From Lamellibrachia columna (Eukaryota; Annelida; Polychaeta; Sabellida; Siboglinidae), in assembly GCA_963662155.1 (NCBI GenBank), contig OY759262.1, forward strand, positions 16,260,282 to 16,324,281: a DNA stretch of 64,000 nucleotides. The letters run 5' to 3'. Positions 25,295 through 34,869 of this stretch are shown here, piece by piece. A model generated the notes under the pieces. That model had not been told where the DNA came from. It saw only the letters and a program-made list of their open reading frames with translations, and ran no database searches. Each line of letters opens with the position of its first letter. Positions within the stretch are counted from its first letter, which is position 1. The translations under genes were made by a program, and so were the position numbers.

Positions 25295-26039
25295 TTTCTA
25301 CATGACGCTGCCCAGCAACGCTTCCATGGAGATGCACCCCGACAACACCTTGACCCATTACGTCACGCACTTACCTCAACGCATAGATCTTACCGGCGAG
25401 TGGGAGTGTGGATTGGCTGAAGTCCAGTATCCGCACACTTGGTACAACGTCACAGAGAACGATGCCTGGTTATTCCTCAACCCGGTCGATGCTCCGCACA
25501 CGTACCGACGTACGAAGTTGTCGTGTGGGTATTACGACGATCCGTTAACATTGATGTATCACGTCAACAAGGGACTGTACACTCTGAGGACGTCGACTAC
25601 GCAGGCGCAAATGAGCTATAGTTCCGTCACTCAGAAAATGACGTTACACATGACAGCGAACACCCTGTTCACCTTACCGCACCCCACGACGGCGTCCATG
25701 TTAGGATTCCGTAAACCCGTAGCCAGCGACGCGGCTACTGCGTCATCCTCCACCACCATGGACTCCCGCCCTTCCGACTCGTCGTATCCCTTCCACTTCG
25801 AGGCCGAAGATGTGGTGAACTTGACACAGGGGTTCGACACCCTATACGTCTACACGAACATCGTTGAGTCTCGCATAGTGGGTGACACTCTCGCACCTCT
25901 GTTGCGACCCATTCCGATTAGCGGACGTAACGGTGACAGGGTGTCCGCTCGTTTCACTAACGTGCACTACGTGCCTCTGTTGTACTCGCACTTCGATTCG
26001 ATCGAGGTGGATATAAGGGACGACATGGGTCGACGGTGA
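25284..26039 (+). pseudogene. Penton-like minor capsid protein, C-terminally truncated
   Basis: 251 codons ending DIRDDMGRR and then TGA. Compared with unit 1, a net 27 nt are missing just after the shared GGTCGACG, and the junction creates the stop; the terminal strand region (starting VPFESGRVTVRF in unit 1) is lost. Residues ~55-180 also differ strongly from unit 1. Loss of the last strand would probably prevent normal capsid assembly. Confidence 0.7.
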
Positions 26040-26076
26040 CGCTTCATTTTCGTCGACGCAGGTCCAGACTGTTCTG

Positions 26077-26478
26077 ATGAATTACAACGATTATTACGCA
26101 CGCCAGGCTGGCGGTTCGCTGCCCTACTTCGCCGGTGCGCAATACCAGCGAGGTCACGGACTGGGCAGTCTGTTCGGCAGTCTGTTGCGCAGCGTCATGC
26201 CGCTCTTCAAGAGAGGTGCCGTGGCGTTGGGCAAGGGAGCGTTGAAGACCGGCGTTCGCATAGCCGACGACGTCTTATCGGGACAGAACATAAAAACGGC
26301 TGCCAAACGACGCGTCACCGATGCCGTGCTCAGCAGTATTCGGAGCCCCCCTGGTAAACGTATAAAACGAGCGGCCGCACGGCCGACCGTCACTGCAGTA
26401 AAGAGACGCCGCAAGAAACGGACGTCCCAGAAACGCGTGGCCGACATATTCGACAACAGAGATGGCGTTCGTGCATAG
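26077..26478 (+). CDS. Basic, membrane-active core-like protein, unit 2
   Basis: 133 aa, equal in length to unit 1. The Gly/Leu segment is retained (GHGLGSLFGSLLRSVMPLF) as is the Lys/Arg-rich region (KRRRKKRTSQKR). Overlaps the MCP start by 17 nt, as in unit 1. Confidence 0.7.
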   Translation: MNYNDYYARQAGGSLPYFAGAQYQRGHGLGSLFGSLLRSVMPLFKRGAVALGKGALKTGVRIADDVLSGQNIKTAAKRRVTDAVLSSIRSPPGKRIKRAAARPTVTAVKRRRKKRTSQKRVADIFDNRDGVRA

Positions 26479-27778
26479 ACAGTCGTGCGAGGGAGTCAAG
26501 ACCGAGCTGGATCTCTTTACCGTACCCCCCACTCAGAACTGCATCGCCGACAGTCATGTGGTGGAACATCAACCCACGGCCTCTCTGGACTCTGGAGGAC
26601 CGATCGAATTCTTCATCCCCGGATCGGGAGACGATTACATAAATCTCGCCAACACGATGCTCCACTTGCAGGTGAAGGTGACGCTCGCCAACGGTAACCC
26701 TCTCGATGCGGGCGACCCCGTGGGACCGGTGAACAACTTCTTGCATTCGCTGTTCAGCCACATCGACCTCTCTCTGAACGACACGCTCGTGACCTCTTCG
26801 GCCTCCAACTCGTACCCGTATCGATCCTACATAGAGACGCTGCTGAGTTACGGATTCGATGCCAAGTCGACGCAGCTGACGAATCAGCTGTGGTACAAGG
26901 ACAAGGCTAGTCGCATGCACGCCTCCGAGCTAGCCGCCGGACCCGATCCTAACCCCGGGTTCGTGACTCGACGAGACTACATAGTCGGCAGTCGCGTGGT
27001 CGACATGATAGGTCGTCTCCACGTGGATATGTTTCTCCAGGATAAATTCCTGATCAACGGTGTCGACGTCAAGTTGCGACTGGTGCGCAGCACGCCCGCG
27101 TTTGCGCTGATAGCCGGTGGAGCGAACGAGTACAAGATAGTCGTCGTCAACGCGTCCTTGTTCGTGAAGAAGGCCACCATCAATGCAACCGTGCAGAAGG
27201 CTCACATCATGGCTATGGAACGGGCCACGGTCAAGTATGCGTTACGACCCGTCGAATGCAAGGTGTACTCCATTCCCACGGGCGCTCTGTCGCACACGCA
27301 CGAGAACCTGTTCCTCGGCTCCCTGCCGAAACGTCTCGTACTGTGCTGCATCGACAACGACGCCTACAACGGCACGTACCAAACAAACCCGTTTCACGCC
27401 AAGAACAACGCCATCAGCTTCGTCTCCGTGTACGTGGACGGTCGTCAGATACCCGCCAAGCCCTTCCAGCCCAACTTCGCTGAAGACCTCTTCGCCAGGA
27501 GCTACGCGAGCATGTTCACCTCGACCAGCAAGATATGGCAGGACGAGGGGAACGGTCTGACTCGCGACGAGTACCGAGACGGCTACACCTTCTTCTGTTT
27601 CGACCTTACCCCCGACCAGTGCGACGGTCCCTGCTTTAATCTGGTACAAAAGGGCAACCTGCGCTTAGAATTTCATTTCCGAGAAGCGCTTCGGACCACC
27701 GTGAACGTCGTCGCCTACGCCGAATTCGAGTCCGTGCTGGAAATCGACAAGAACCGCAACGTCATCCACGACTACTGA
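26462..27778 (+). CDS. Major capsid protein, unit 2
   Basis: 438 aa, no indel relative to unit 1. LFTVPPTQNC and GGPIEFFIPGSGDDYINL are kept. Many substitutions fall between residues 70 and 145 (for example NNFLHSLFSHIDLSLND against NNWLHALFSNVDLSLNN), whereas the C-terminal region differs little. Confidence 0.9.
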   Translation: MAFVHRQSCEGVKTELDLFTVPPTQNCIADSHVVEHQPTASLDSGGPIEFFIPGSGDDYINLANTMLHLQVKVTLANGNPLDAGDPVGPVNNFLHSLFSHIDLSLNDTLVTSSASNSYPYRSYIETLLSYGFDAKSTQLTNQLWYKDKASRMHASELAAGPDPNPGFVTRRDYIVGSRVVDMIGRLHVDMFLQDKFLINGVDVKLRLVRSTPAFALIAGGANEYKIVVVNASLFVKKATINATVQKAHIMAMERATVKYALRPVECKVYSIPTGALSHTHENLFLGSLPKRLVLCCIDNDAYNGTYQTNPFHAKNNAISFVSVYVDGRQIPAKPFQPNFAEDLFARSYASMFTSTSKIWQDEGNGLTRDEYRDGYTFFCFDLTPDQCDGPCFNLVQKGNLRLEFHFREALRTTVNVVAYAEFESVLEIDKNRNVIHDY

Positions 27779-27779
27779 G

Positions 27780-28259
27780 ATGGACACCCTGCAGATCGCC
27801 CGTCTACTGGCGATGGATCCGAACACCGCGTCCGTCTTTGGCGGCGTCGTACCCCGAGATGGACTGCCTGCAACACTTGACGCTTTGCCGATCGCCTTCG
27901 TGTGCAACACCGACGACGGCGACGAACCGGGCGAACATTGGATAGCGCTGTACCTGTCCTCCGACGGGCGCGGCGAATACTTCTGTTCGTACGGTCTGCC
28001 GCCTCGCCACGCGGCGTTCCGCACCTTCTTGAACAAACACTGTTCCGAGTGGACTCATAATAGCAAGAGACTTCAGAGTGGTGTGTCTAACGTTTGCGGA
28101 CAATATGGCGTCACTTATATCATGCTTCGTTGTAACGGCGCTCCTATGAGAACTTTCGTCAACGCTTTCCACACCGATCTGGTCGCTAACGATTGTCGCG
28201 TGTTCGATTGGATTAGGCTGCTAAAAAAGGGTATACCGTACTATCGCGTATCATACTGA
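27780..28259 (+). CDS. Adenain-like cysteine protease, unit 2
   Basis: 159 aa with H53 and C106 retained. C69 again replaces the usual acidic residue (FCSYGLPP). The second cysteine of the nucleophile motif is glycine here (VCGQYG against VCGQYC in unit 1), a position that is not the nucleophile in adenain but is usually conserved. Otherwise intact. Confidence 0.87.
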   Translation: MDTLQIARLLAMDPNTASVFGGVVPRDGLPATLDALPIAFVCNTDDGDEPGEHWIALYLSSDGRGEYFCSYGLPPRHAAFRTFLNKHCSEWTHNSKRLQSGVSNVCGQYGVTYIMLRCNGAPMRTFVNAFHTDLVANDCRVFDWIRLLKKGIPYYRVSY

Positions 28260-28260
28260 G

Positions 28261-28469
28261 CCTCTGGCGCGGTGGTCGCTCCACCCGTAAGCTCGCCCTC
28301 GAACCTCTGGCGCGGTGGAGACACCCGTAAGTTCGCGACCTCTGGCGCGATGGTCACCATCCGCAAGTCGCCTCCACTTCATCTTCATCTTCGTCATACC
28401 CAGCTCGTTGTATCCAATTGCATACGATCGCCTCGTTTGTACTGCTGCCGCTTTGTTGTATTCAATAAA
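28261..28469 (+). promoter_or_regulatory. 3' region of unit 2: CTCTGGCGCG repeats and poly(A) signal
   Basis: The three CCTCTGGCGCG motifs recur at 28,261, 28,303 and 28,338, and AATAAA lies at 28,464-28,469. The segment is nearly identical to 10,057-10,271 although it is non-coding. Confidence 0.6.
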
Positions 28470-28510
28470 ATACGTGTGCACCGTACGATTGTGTTCGTCT
28501 CCTTACTAGG

Positions 28511-28796
28511 TTAACGACCCTTCGGTAAAAACGTAACTAGGTCAATGCTCGTTCCTCCTCCAGTCGCTAGGGGGCGCTTACGTCACGCACGCTCGGCTAC
28601 CACCGCCAGGGGGCGCTCTGCGGCGATCTGATTGGCTGCGCGCACTCACTGGGTTAACGACCCTTCGGTAAAAACGTAACTAGGTCAATGCTCGTTCCTC
28701 CCCCAGTCGCTAGGGGGCGCTTACGTCACGCACGCTCGGCTACCACCGCCAGGGGGCGCTCTGCGGCGATCTGATTGGCTGCGCGCACTCATTAGC
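28511..28796 (+). promoter_or_regulatory. Tandem 143-bp duplication with CTCF-like, CRE-like and CCAAT motifs
   Basis: A 143-bp unit starting TTAACGACCCTTCGG occurs at 28,511 and 28,654. Each copy has two CTCF-like motifs (CGCTAGGGGGCGCT and CCGCCAGGGGGCGCT), a CRE-like TTACGTCA (28,578 and 28,721) and ATTGGCTGCG. Unit 1 has a single diverged copy without the CRE-like site. The form recalls tandem enhancers of DNA viruses. Confidence 0.65.
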
Positions 28797-28878
28797 AGTG
28801 GGCGATATTAGGGTGGTTTGCCTTTGATGTTTGTCACGTGATAAAGTTTGAGGTCTCAGAACCTATTGTCTACTACTA

Positions 28879-29395
28879 AGGCCGCCCTCTCTTTGCGACA
28901 GCTTTTCCCTTTTTTCGAAGATCAAGCTGTCTGCCACTCCAATCTTAAATTGCAGAAGCGACGTCTGTGCAGTGCGGCGAATCCCACTGGCATCGGCGTC
29001 ACTTCGGTACAGCAACCATGTTTGTACAAGCATCAGTTCCAAGAAATGGAAGAGGAGGCGGTGATACCACTTCTTGGAACGGACAGTGATGCGGTACAGC
29101 GCTGGAAGCGAGTCCAACAAATCAACGCCACCCATAAACTGGTTGTAAGTGACTACAATCGATGGGCATTCTACCTGGATGAGCTGAGCCAGCTTCCAGT
29201 CAAACCGCTGCACATTGGTGATGGGTTCGATAGCGGCATATGTGAGGCGGTTTGCGCGCACTGTGCCGACACATGTGATCCCCTGTTTCCATAGGGTTGC
29301 CTGCAAATCCACGCCATTGAACCAATTATCAAAGAAACCTTTATGTCACACGGCTCTTGGAATGTTCACAAGAAGTCGCAACACAATGTTAGCAG
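28879..29395 (-). pseudogene. piggyBac transposase fragment (C-terminal part)
   Basis: The minus frame (best part 28,863-29,312) encodes the piggyBac-type DDE core end: GTVRANRLTYAAIEPI, then VVTYNQFMGGVDLLDSLPAL and KKWYHRLLFHFLELMLVQTW. It is a diverged copy of the fragment at 43,273-43,920. It begins exactly where homology to the viral unit ends, with the shared junction AAGGCCGC, and both ends are truncated. Confidence 0.85.
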
Positions 29396-29403
29396 GGGGG
29401 GGG

Positions 29404-29719
29404 TAACTGTTTGTACAAATCCACAACCTCTGCCAGTGAGGGCTGTCTGTTGTCGTCTTCCGTCAGATAGCGTATGTCCCATCTGTCTTGGCTCATCTTT
29501 GCATCATCAGGAGGAAAATTGGCGAACGCTACCACATGTGGAGTTTTGAACACTTTGCATTCACTCTCTTACTTGGAGCTGAACAATACTCCGTTTTTGA
29601 CACTTTCCATTACTTCGTAATTCACGTGATCACTTTGGCTACGTGAGAGATCAAAAATGCAGATCTTTTCTCCATTAAAAGCATATTTAATGTCTGCACT
29701 CTTTCCATTCTCAAACATG
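29404..29719 (-). pseudogene. Endogenous CRESS-DNA virus Rep, helicase domain fragment A
   Basis: The minus strand reads FENGKSADIKYAFNGEKICI with Walker B FDLSR, then YEVMESVKNGVLFSSK. A TAA stop follows where Rep proteins have tyrosine; the same frame then continues with the motif C strand HVVAFANFPP and the arginine-finger block SQDRWDIRYL. No nuclease domain or Walker A was found. These motifs are those of the superfamily 3 helicase of circular Rep-encoding ssDNA viruses. Confidence 0.8.
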
Positions 29720-29769
29720 TAACAGGCAAATGTCAAATGCATATACAAAGGTAACATACAGAGCAGGAA

Positions 29770-29865
29770 TGACTAACCCTCCAACCAGGCTGGGTATTTA
29801 ATGACTAACCCTCCAACCAGGCTGGGTATTTAATGACTAACCCTCCAACCAGGCTGGGTATTTAA
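29770..29865 (+). repeat. 32-bp tandem repeat, three copies
   Basis: TGACTAACCCTCCAACCAGG plus CTGGGTATTTAA repeats at 29,770, 29,802 and 29,834 without visible differences. A single copy of the first part is found at about 42,471 in a related dispersed repeat. Confidence 0.9.
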
Positions 29866-30559
29866 GCAGTCAGTGGACAACTATGGCGATTGACAATGAA
29901 CATATGGATGAGTTGTTATTTCTCAGACATGTCAACCAAGGAAGTAAAACCCACTAGCGCATTATAAACTTGAATCCATACAAGCATACTTGGAATTGTT
30001 TCCTGACAGACACACATGTTCCACAGGGCCTGGGTATAATACCCGAAGCAAACTGGTCAAATATCAATTCTGACAACGAAATAGCCAAGAAATTAAGACC
30101 CAACAGTGGGTTGTAAACAAGAAGCCATGGAAGCGTACATGGAATTCTTTCGTGGCAGTGACATTACACCAGCTGAGTTTCATTTATAAGAGATGTAAAA
30201 AAAACATTAAAATTCCAACGAGAAACAAACAAGTCCATGCCAACTACGAAGCACCTGTTATGAACCGTAAGATACGTTGAGATGAAACGGGCTTGACACA
30301 TCCATATGTCAGTAGCCGACAGAAAGCGCATAACGGTAATCATATGATATGTATATGGTTGTTTTTGCTGATTAGGCGGTTTCGAAAGAGTTGGTTAGCT
30401 TTTTTATTAGCTGTCACTCGTTGCATTAGTCGAATGTCATTGGTGCCTCCTTTATAGCATCTAGCGCGCTTGGAGTATCAGTATATACACATTCGATCTG
30501 TGGAATAAAGACATGTTGAAGTCACTATCCACCGTGTTCACGACACAACATAGTGTTAT
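29866..30559. repeat. Dispersed repeat, related to 42,430-42,710; no gene
   Basis: Blocks such as GAAGCCATGGAAGCGTACAT and the following TTCTTTCGTGGCAGTGACAT match 42,610-42,690, and the 29,728-29,790 part matches ~42,430-42,495. No open frame of note. It is probably a non-autonomous element. Confidence 0.6.
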
Positions 30560-31640
30560 AGTATGTGTCGTAGTGTCACGCCAATATTGTGTGGACCATC
30601 TGGCATTCATCATGCAAAGTTCATCCCTTATCAAGTGGTACGACTTGAACTACAGATTTGTTTGAAGATTGCGCCATTCCCCGGAGATGTTTGCTTCCAT
30701 GGCGGATTGCAGCTCTTCATCAATGATAGTTTCTCGCTTAATTGCTTTTGGTGCAACGTGATCTCTGATGAAGTTGACGTATTCTTCGACGACCTATGTT
30801 GCTCTATTCTCTTTAACAATAGGCAGTGGATGTCTAGAACAGAAATCAGCAGCGTTTCCAGTACCCGACTGGTACCTCACCATAACGTCGTAAGGCTGTA
30901 GTCGCAGGCACAGTCATTCTATACGAGCATATGGTCTGGATCGAGGATTTGAGAAGATGCTCACCAATGGTCTGGTCGGTGGCAACTGTAAAGTGATCTC
31001 CGTACACGTACAAATGGAATGTCTCGCATCCAAACACCTCAGCCAGTGATTCACGTTCCGTTTGCAAGTACCGCCTTTCCACTGGTGATAGTGACCTGCT
31101 CCCGAAGCTGACGACCTTGACACCTGTCTGGGAATGTTGCAACAAAATTGTGCTCTGACCAATTGGACTGGCATCGACTATGACCTCTGTGTCGAGATTG
31201 GGGTCAAAGTACGATATGACGGTATCTGCTGTGAGAGCATCTTTCAACGGTTCAAATGCTTCCTGCTGTCGAGGGGTCCATATCCATGTGGTTGATTGTC
31301 GCGTTAGTGGGTCTGTGATTGTAGCATAGTCTGGAATGAAGCGCTGGCAGTAGTTTACTAAACCAAGTAGTGACCGCACCTCACTTGTATTTTGAGGTGG
31401 TGACGCTTCTTTGATTGCGGCGACTTTGCTTAGCTCTGTCGAGATTCCATTGTCCGAGAATATGAAGCCGTTAAAACTTCAGACTTTGTTCTCCGAACTG
31501 GCATTTCTTGGCATTGTGTGTTATGCCTTTGTCTTCGAGTCTTTTCATTACAGCACGCAATTTTGCCTCATGAGTTTTGTGATCTGTTCCAATGAGAATG
31601 TCATCACTGATATTCAGAACTAGTCCTGGCAGTGCTTCAC
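30560..31640 (-). pseudogene. Gypsy retrotransposon pol fragment (RT to RNase H)
   Basis: On the minus strand a reverse-transcriptase end is recognisable (GLVLNISDDILIGTDHKTHE, with the DD pair), followed after frame breaks by the RT connection MRSLLGLVNYCQRFIPDYA and an RNase H segment (VIVDASPIGQSTILLQHSQ, then FGSRSLSPVERRY, ATDQTIGEHL). The reading frame is interrupted several times and neither protease nor integrase is attached. Confidence 0.85.
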
Positions 31641-31683
31641 TGACCACATTTGCATTTCCTGTTACTTGTACATACGTTGCATC

Positions 31684-32113
31684 TTACTGCAAATAAATGT
31701 CGCAAACTTCATCAATGTTTAGTGGTTGGTTATCCGTAGGTGTTATGTAACGTACATCCCACCTGTCAGCACTCATTTTGCTTTTGTTTGGATCAAAGTT
31801 AGCCATTATGACCACGTGTGGTGGTGTATGCACCTTCTGCGTAGATACATATTTTGTAGAGAACATGACCCCATTTTTGCTGCTTTCAATCACTTCGTAA
31901 TTGATATGGTCTTCTTCGCTTCTGCTATAGTCAAATATACATACACATTCTCCATTGTACGCTTCGGCCGTTTTCGAATCTTGCACAGTCGCCTTGAGTC
32001 AGAAGGTACTTGGTCAGGTAGGTTTTCCCGCTGTTCCCGCATTCATCTAGGTACCACATCACCTTTCTTTCGTCTGGCTTTCCCTCAGTTTCATCTGCCA
32101 TTTCCGCCATAGC
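31684..32113 (-). pseudogene. Endogenous CRESS-DNA virus Rep, helicase domain fragment B
   Basis: It starts (32,113 downwards) with KVMWYLDECGNSGKTYLTKY, the Rep Walker A. A short deletion/frameshift near 31,986 separates this from the rest of the helicase: Walker B CVCIFDYSRS, then NGVMFSTKY, motif C HVVIMANFDP and the arginine block SADRWDVRYI, ending with TAA at 31,684. It is longer than fragment A and about 2.3 kb away in the same orientation. The N-terminal nuclease domain is not visible. Confidence 0.85.
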
Positions 32114-32204
32114 ACCTCGATGTAAGTTGCTTTGAGTTAATTGAAGTTTCTGTTATTTTTAACCTCATTTGCAATCAATCCAATGTTCTTAGCGTTCTTC
32201 ATGT

Positions 32205-32596
32205 ACACCATCAAATGAGCACCCTTTGATATATCTTCCAATGATACACTGTTTTCCACAAGCAAGTCGGGATCGCCACCTGATGTTCTGGAACTCCAGT
32301 ACAGTTGTTAAAGTTTTGACCGAAGCCACTCCTCCAAACCCTTGCCTTCACTCGTTTTGGATCTGGCCAGCACATCTTTCCTCGCAGTATTCGCATGTAG
32401 AAGACATCAAAGTTGTGTTCCACCCCTTCTCGGCATACTTCTTCATTACGCTTCTGACCGTGACATGCCGATCTGTTGCTACACTTGTAACTGGCACTTT
32501 GGCTTCCATTAGGTAGTCTAGACATCTCTCAAAACCCATGCATTCCATTCTCGTTGAACTACTTATTTCTGTCACTTGTACAAGCTTAAAAGACAA
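32205..32596 (-). pseudogene. DDE-type transposase-like fragment, family uncertain
   Basis: Overlapping minus frames contain MECMGFERCLDYLMEAKVPV, then SVATDRHVTVRSVMKKYAEK and HNFDVFYMRILRGK. The order (gF.r.ld.L, TDRH..vr..M, H.FDv.H..K) occurs in a large family of animal transposon proteins with an RNase-H-like core. A frame change in the middle shows decay. I cannot name the superfamily with certainty. Confidence 0.5.
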
Positions 32597-32717
32597 GCTA
32601 CTTCATCATTGAGTAGACGTTAGTGCATGTACTCCTGACTAAATGACCAAGCCTGTCGAAGGTCTTCAATGCTGTAAACAAAAGTTCGAGAACATTTTAA
32701 AGTGTAAGATAATTTTA

Positions 32718-32718
<1 letters not shown>

Positions 32719-32791
<73 letters not shown>
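32719..32791 (+). repeat. (TA)n microsatellite
   Basis: About 36 uninterrupted TA dinucleotides. Confidence 0.97.
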
Positions 32792-32794
<3 letters not shown>

Positions 32795-32799
32795 GTGGA

Positions 32800-33760
32800 A
32801 TCCCTGCTGAAAATTGACAGAATACATATAGGTATTTAAGACAAATGATTTACATCAACTCATACTCTTTCTCATTGTGGTCATACAAGTCCATGTAGCA
32901 CCGTCGTGCCGTCTGATATTCTTTACCTCTTCTCCGAGCTTCCATTCCAGAGATGTGCTCCCCAGCATATTGCAGGATCAACTCTCCTCTGTGTATTTGC
33001 TGAGTAGCAAAGACACCTCAGTAGTTAAGGAGAGGAAACGACCAAGCCAAAGAGTCGCCCAGCGTGGGAGGGAACTTCCGTTTCCGGTCGCAGAGCCTTC
33101 TGGGTATCATGAGCGCCCCCTGACGGCGACCTATATCCATATGCATACCCCATAGAGCGCCCTCTGGCGACTGGAGTTAACCCTAACCGTCGTAACCCCA
33201 ACTTTTTGACATGATCCCGACCTGACCTCATCAGTGGTGACCCCTGACCCTAACGGAGTGACCGCTACCCTAACGTGACCACTACCCCGACCCCTAAGGA
33301 GCGAGATAATTTTAATTGTACTCCAACGCATTTAACCCCCGGCTCGTTGTCGCCCACGGTACCCTATCCGCATTCTATAGCCTACAACCACCCGGTTCGT
33401 TGTGGTCCGCGTTACCCTATCTGCAATCTGTAGCCTACATGGATGTGTGTATAAATATTCATCCGTTCGTTATTGTATGTGGTAGCAGGGTGAAACGTGG
33501 TCATATTTCTTTTATTAGCGTCGTTAACCAACAAAATCAACACAACACCTCATTGAATGAAGTCACAAAGAAACTTTATTATTTAAAAATAACGATACAT
33601 CAGATCATAGTAATATAATTATTTAAAAATAGCCATATATCACATCATATTAAAGCATAGTCATATAAATATTGTTCATCGTTCTTCGCTTTATTATTTA
33701 AAAATAACGATATATATCACTACTAAAATACTAAAACATAGTGTTCATCGATCTTCGATC
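32800..33760. other. Gene-free stretch with two CTCF-like motifs
   Basis: No gene found. On the minus strand CCGTCAGGGGGCGCT (33,112-33,126) and CGCCAGAGGGCGCT (33,156-33,169) resemble CTCF sites, 44 bp apart. At 33,180-33,300 there are CCCTAAC/GACCCC-type degenerate repeats, and 33,330-33,450 holds two related CGGTTCGTTG/CTCGTTGTCG blocks. From 33,500 the sequence resembles the piggyBac-linked 3' segment at ~44,080. Confidence 0.45.
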
Positions 33761-34114
33761 TCAATCGAAGTTCAGGCGTGGCAGCGACTTCCCGCGTCTG
33801 TCTATGAGTTTGGTAGGCCGTTGTCCACGTCGGGTGTTGTGTGTCTTGACGGCTTCGATCAATTCGCCCATCACGGCCTCTCATATCCATCTGCGATCAG
33901 AGCGCGGCAGGCATGCTAGTGCCTCTTTGTCTAATCGTTGCTCGCCTCGGGCGTTGCATGCATGCAACATCTCTTTTTCCACCCGTGCAAGCGGCCGAAT
34001 CATTCCAAGTTCCGTCATAACGGCAGCCTACATTCGTCTGTGATCCAAGAAGTCTGCATATTTGTTGCATTCATCGTCCCAATTTTCTGGAGGACTCGTA
34101 GCCATCGTCGTCAT
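33761..34114 (-). pseudogene. GC-rich ORF relic with two nonsense codons, unknown family
   Basis: A 118-codon minus frame from ATG (34,114) to TGA (33,761) carries only two internal stops, at 34,028-34,030 (TAG) and 33,891-33,893 (TGA). Its composition is much richer in GC than its surroundings. Short internal similarity is visible: DHRRM-stop-AAVMTELG and SDRRWI-stop-EAVMGELI, so the protein may consist of two related halves. Start reads MTTMATSPPENWDDECNKYA. I recognise no family. Confidence 0.4.
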
Positions 34115-34494
34115 TGTCTATGCGCGGTATACACTCGCGCAACTGCTCCATCACAGCTGCCCACTGTCGTCGATGGAAGCTGAAAACCAAAGCAAAAGAC
34201 GCATGAAAATCGAGCCTTTGTTAAAGGTACAGTCGAGGCTTTGTTAAAAATATGCTATATCGTTTCTTAAATAACACATGCGTGTGTTAATAAGCTATGG
34301 GAAACCCGAGAGCGACGGAAGGCGTACTTTAGACCCGGCCCGCTAGTGAAGTCGGCTTGATGGTTTTTATCGCTAGGCCGATGGCAACCGACTAGCAAGC
34401 GTGTGGAAGTAGGTCACGCACAGACGATATCAGTGACCCGATGACCCAGCCCGGCTCGTGTTATTTATGAGTAGACTTCTAGCAACCGGCTAGC

Positions 34495-34863
34495 AGGCGT
34501 TGTGAAATAGGCCACAGTGCCGCCCAAAACATGGACATAGGGCATAAACGTCAGCATGTACTAAAGTTTCAAGCAATTATGGTGCCATGTGGATTGATTG
34601 CCAACCTGTACGGACCAATGAAAGGGCGTCGTCATGACGCTTACATGCTTCAAGATAGTGGAATTCTCCCGCAGTTGTCAAACAAGGTGGACCGGAATGG
34701 GGAGCCCTATTACTTATATGGTGATCCTGCCTATCCGTTGCTGCCTGTTCTGCTGGCATCATACAGAGGTGCGCGAATCACTCTACAGCAGGCAAACTTG
34801 AACAAATCCATGACACCACTGCGTAAAAAAAAATCTGAAGCTATACCTGTCCCCTGTTGCTAA
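34495..34863 (+). pseudogene. PIF/Harbinger transposase fragment
   Basis: The plus frame encodes GHKRQHVLKFQAIMVPCGL, YGPMKGRRHDAYML and YYLYGDPAYPL, the central DDE block of HARBI1-like nucleases, with the second catalytic Asp in GDPAYP. The N-terminal helix-turn-helix and first Asp are missing, and a stop falls at 34,861. A spliced Myb-like gene on the opposite strand downstream is the usual partner. Confidence 0.85.
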
Positions 34864-34869
34864 GTATTA

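Larger units (their letters stand above)
16949..28878 (+). mobile_element. Maverick/adintovirus-type element, unit 2 core
   Basis: The same genes as unit 1, in the same order and orientation, displaced by about 18.24 kb. The right end of homology is near 28,878, directly beside a piggyBac fragment. If the accessory region 10,556-16,948 belongs to this unit, the unit is about 18.3 kb, a usual size for these elements. No inverted repeat matching the right end was seen near 10,556. Confidence 0.9.

Noticed and set aside
28863..29294. Plus-strand ORF opposite the piggyBac fragment
   Set aside because: Antisense of a recognisable transposase fragment.
32719..32791. CRISPR-like or regulatory array
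   Set aside because: Pure TA microsatellite; no spacers. No CRISPR, tRNA or rRNA features were seen anywhere in the window.
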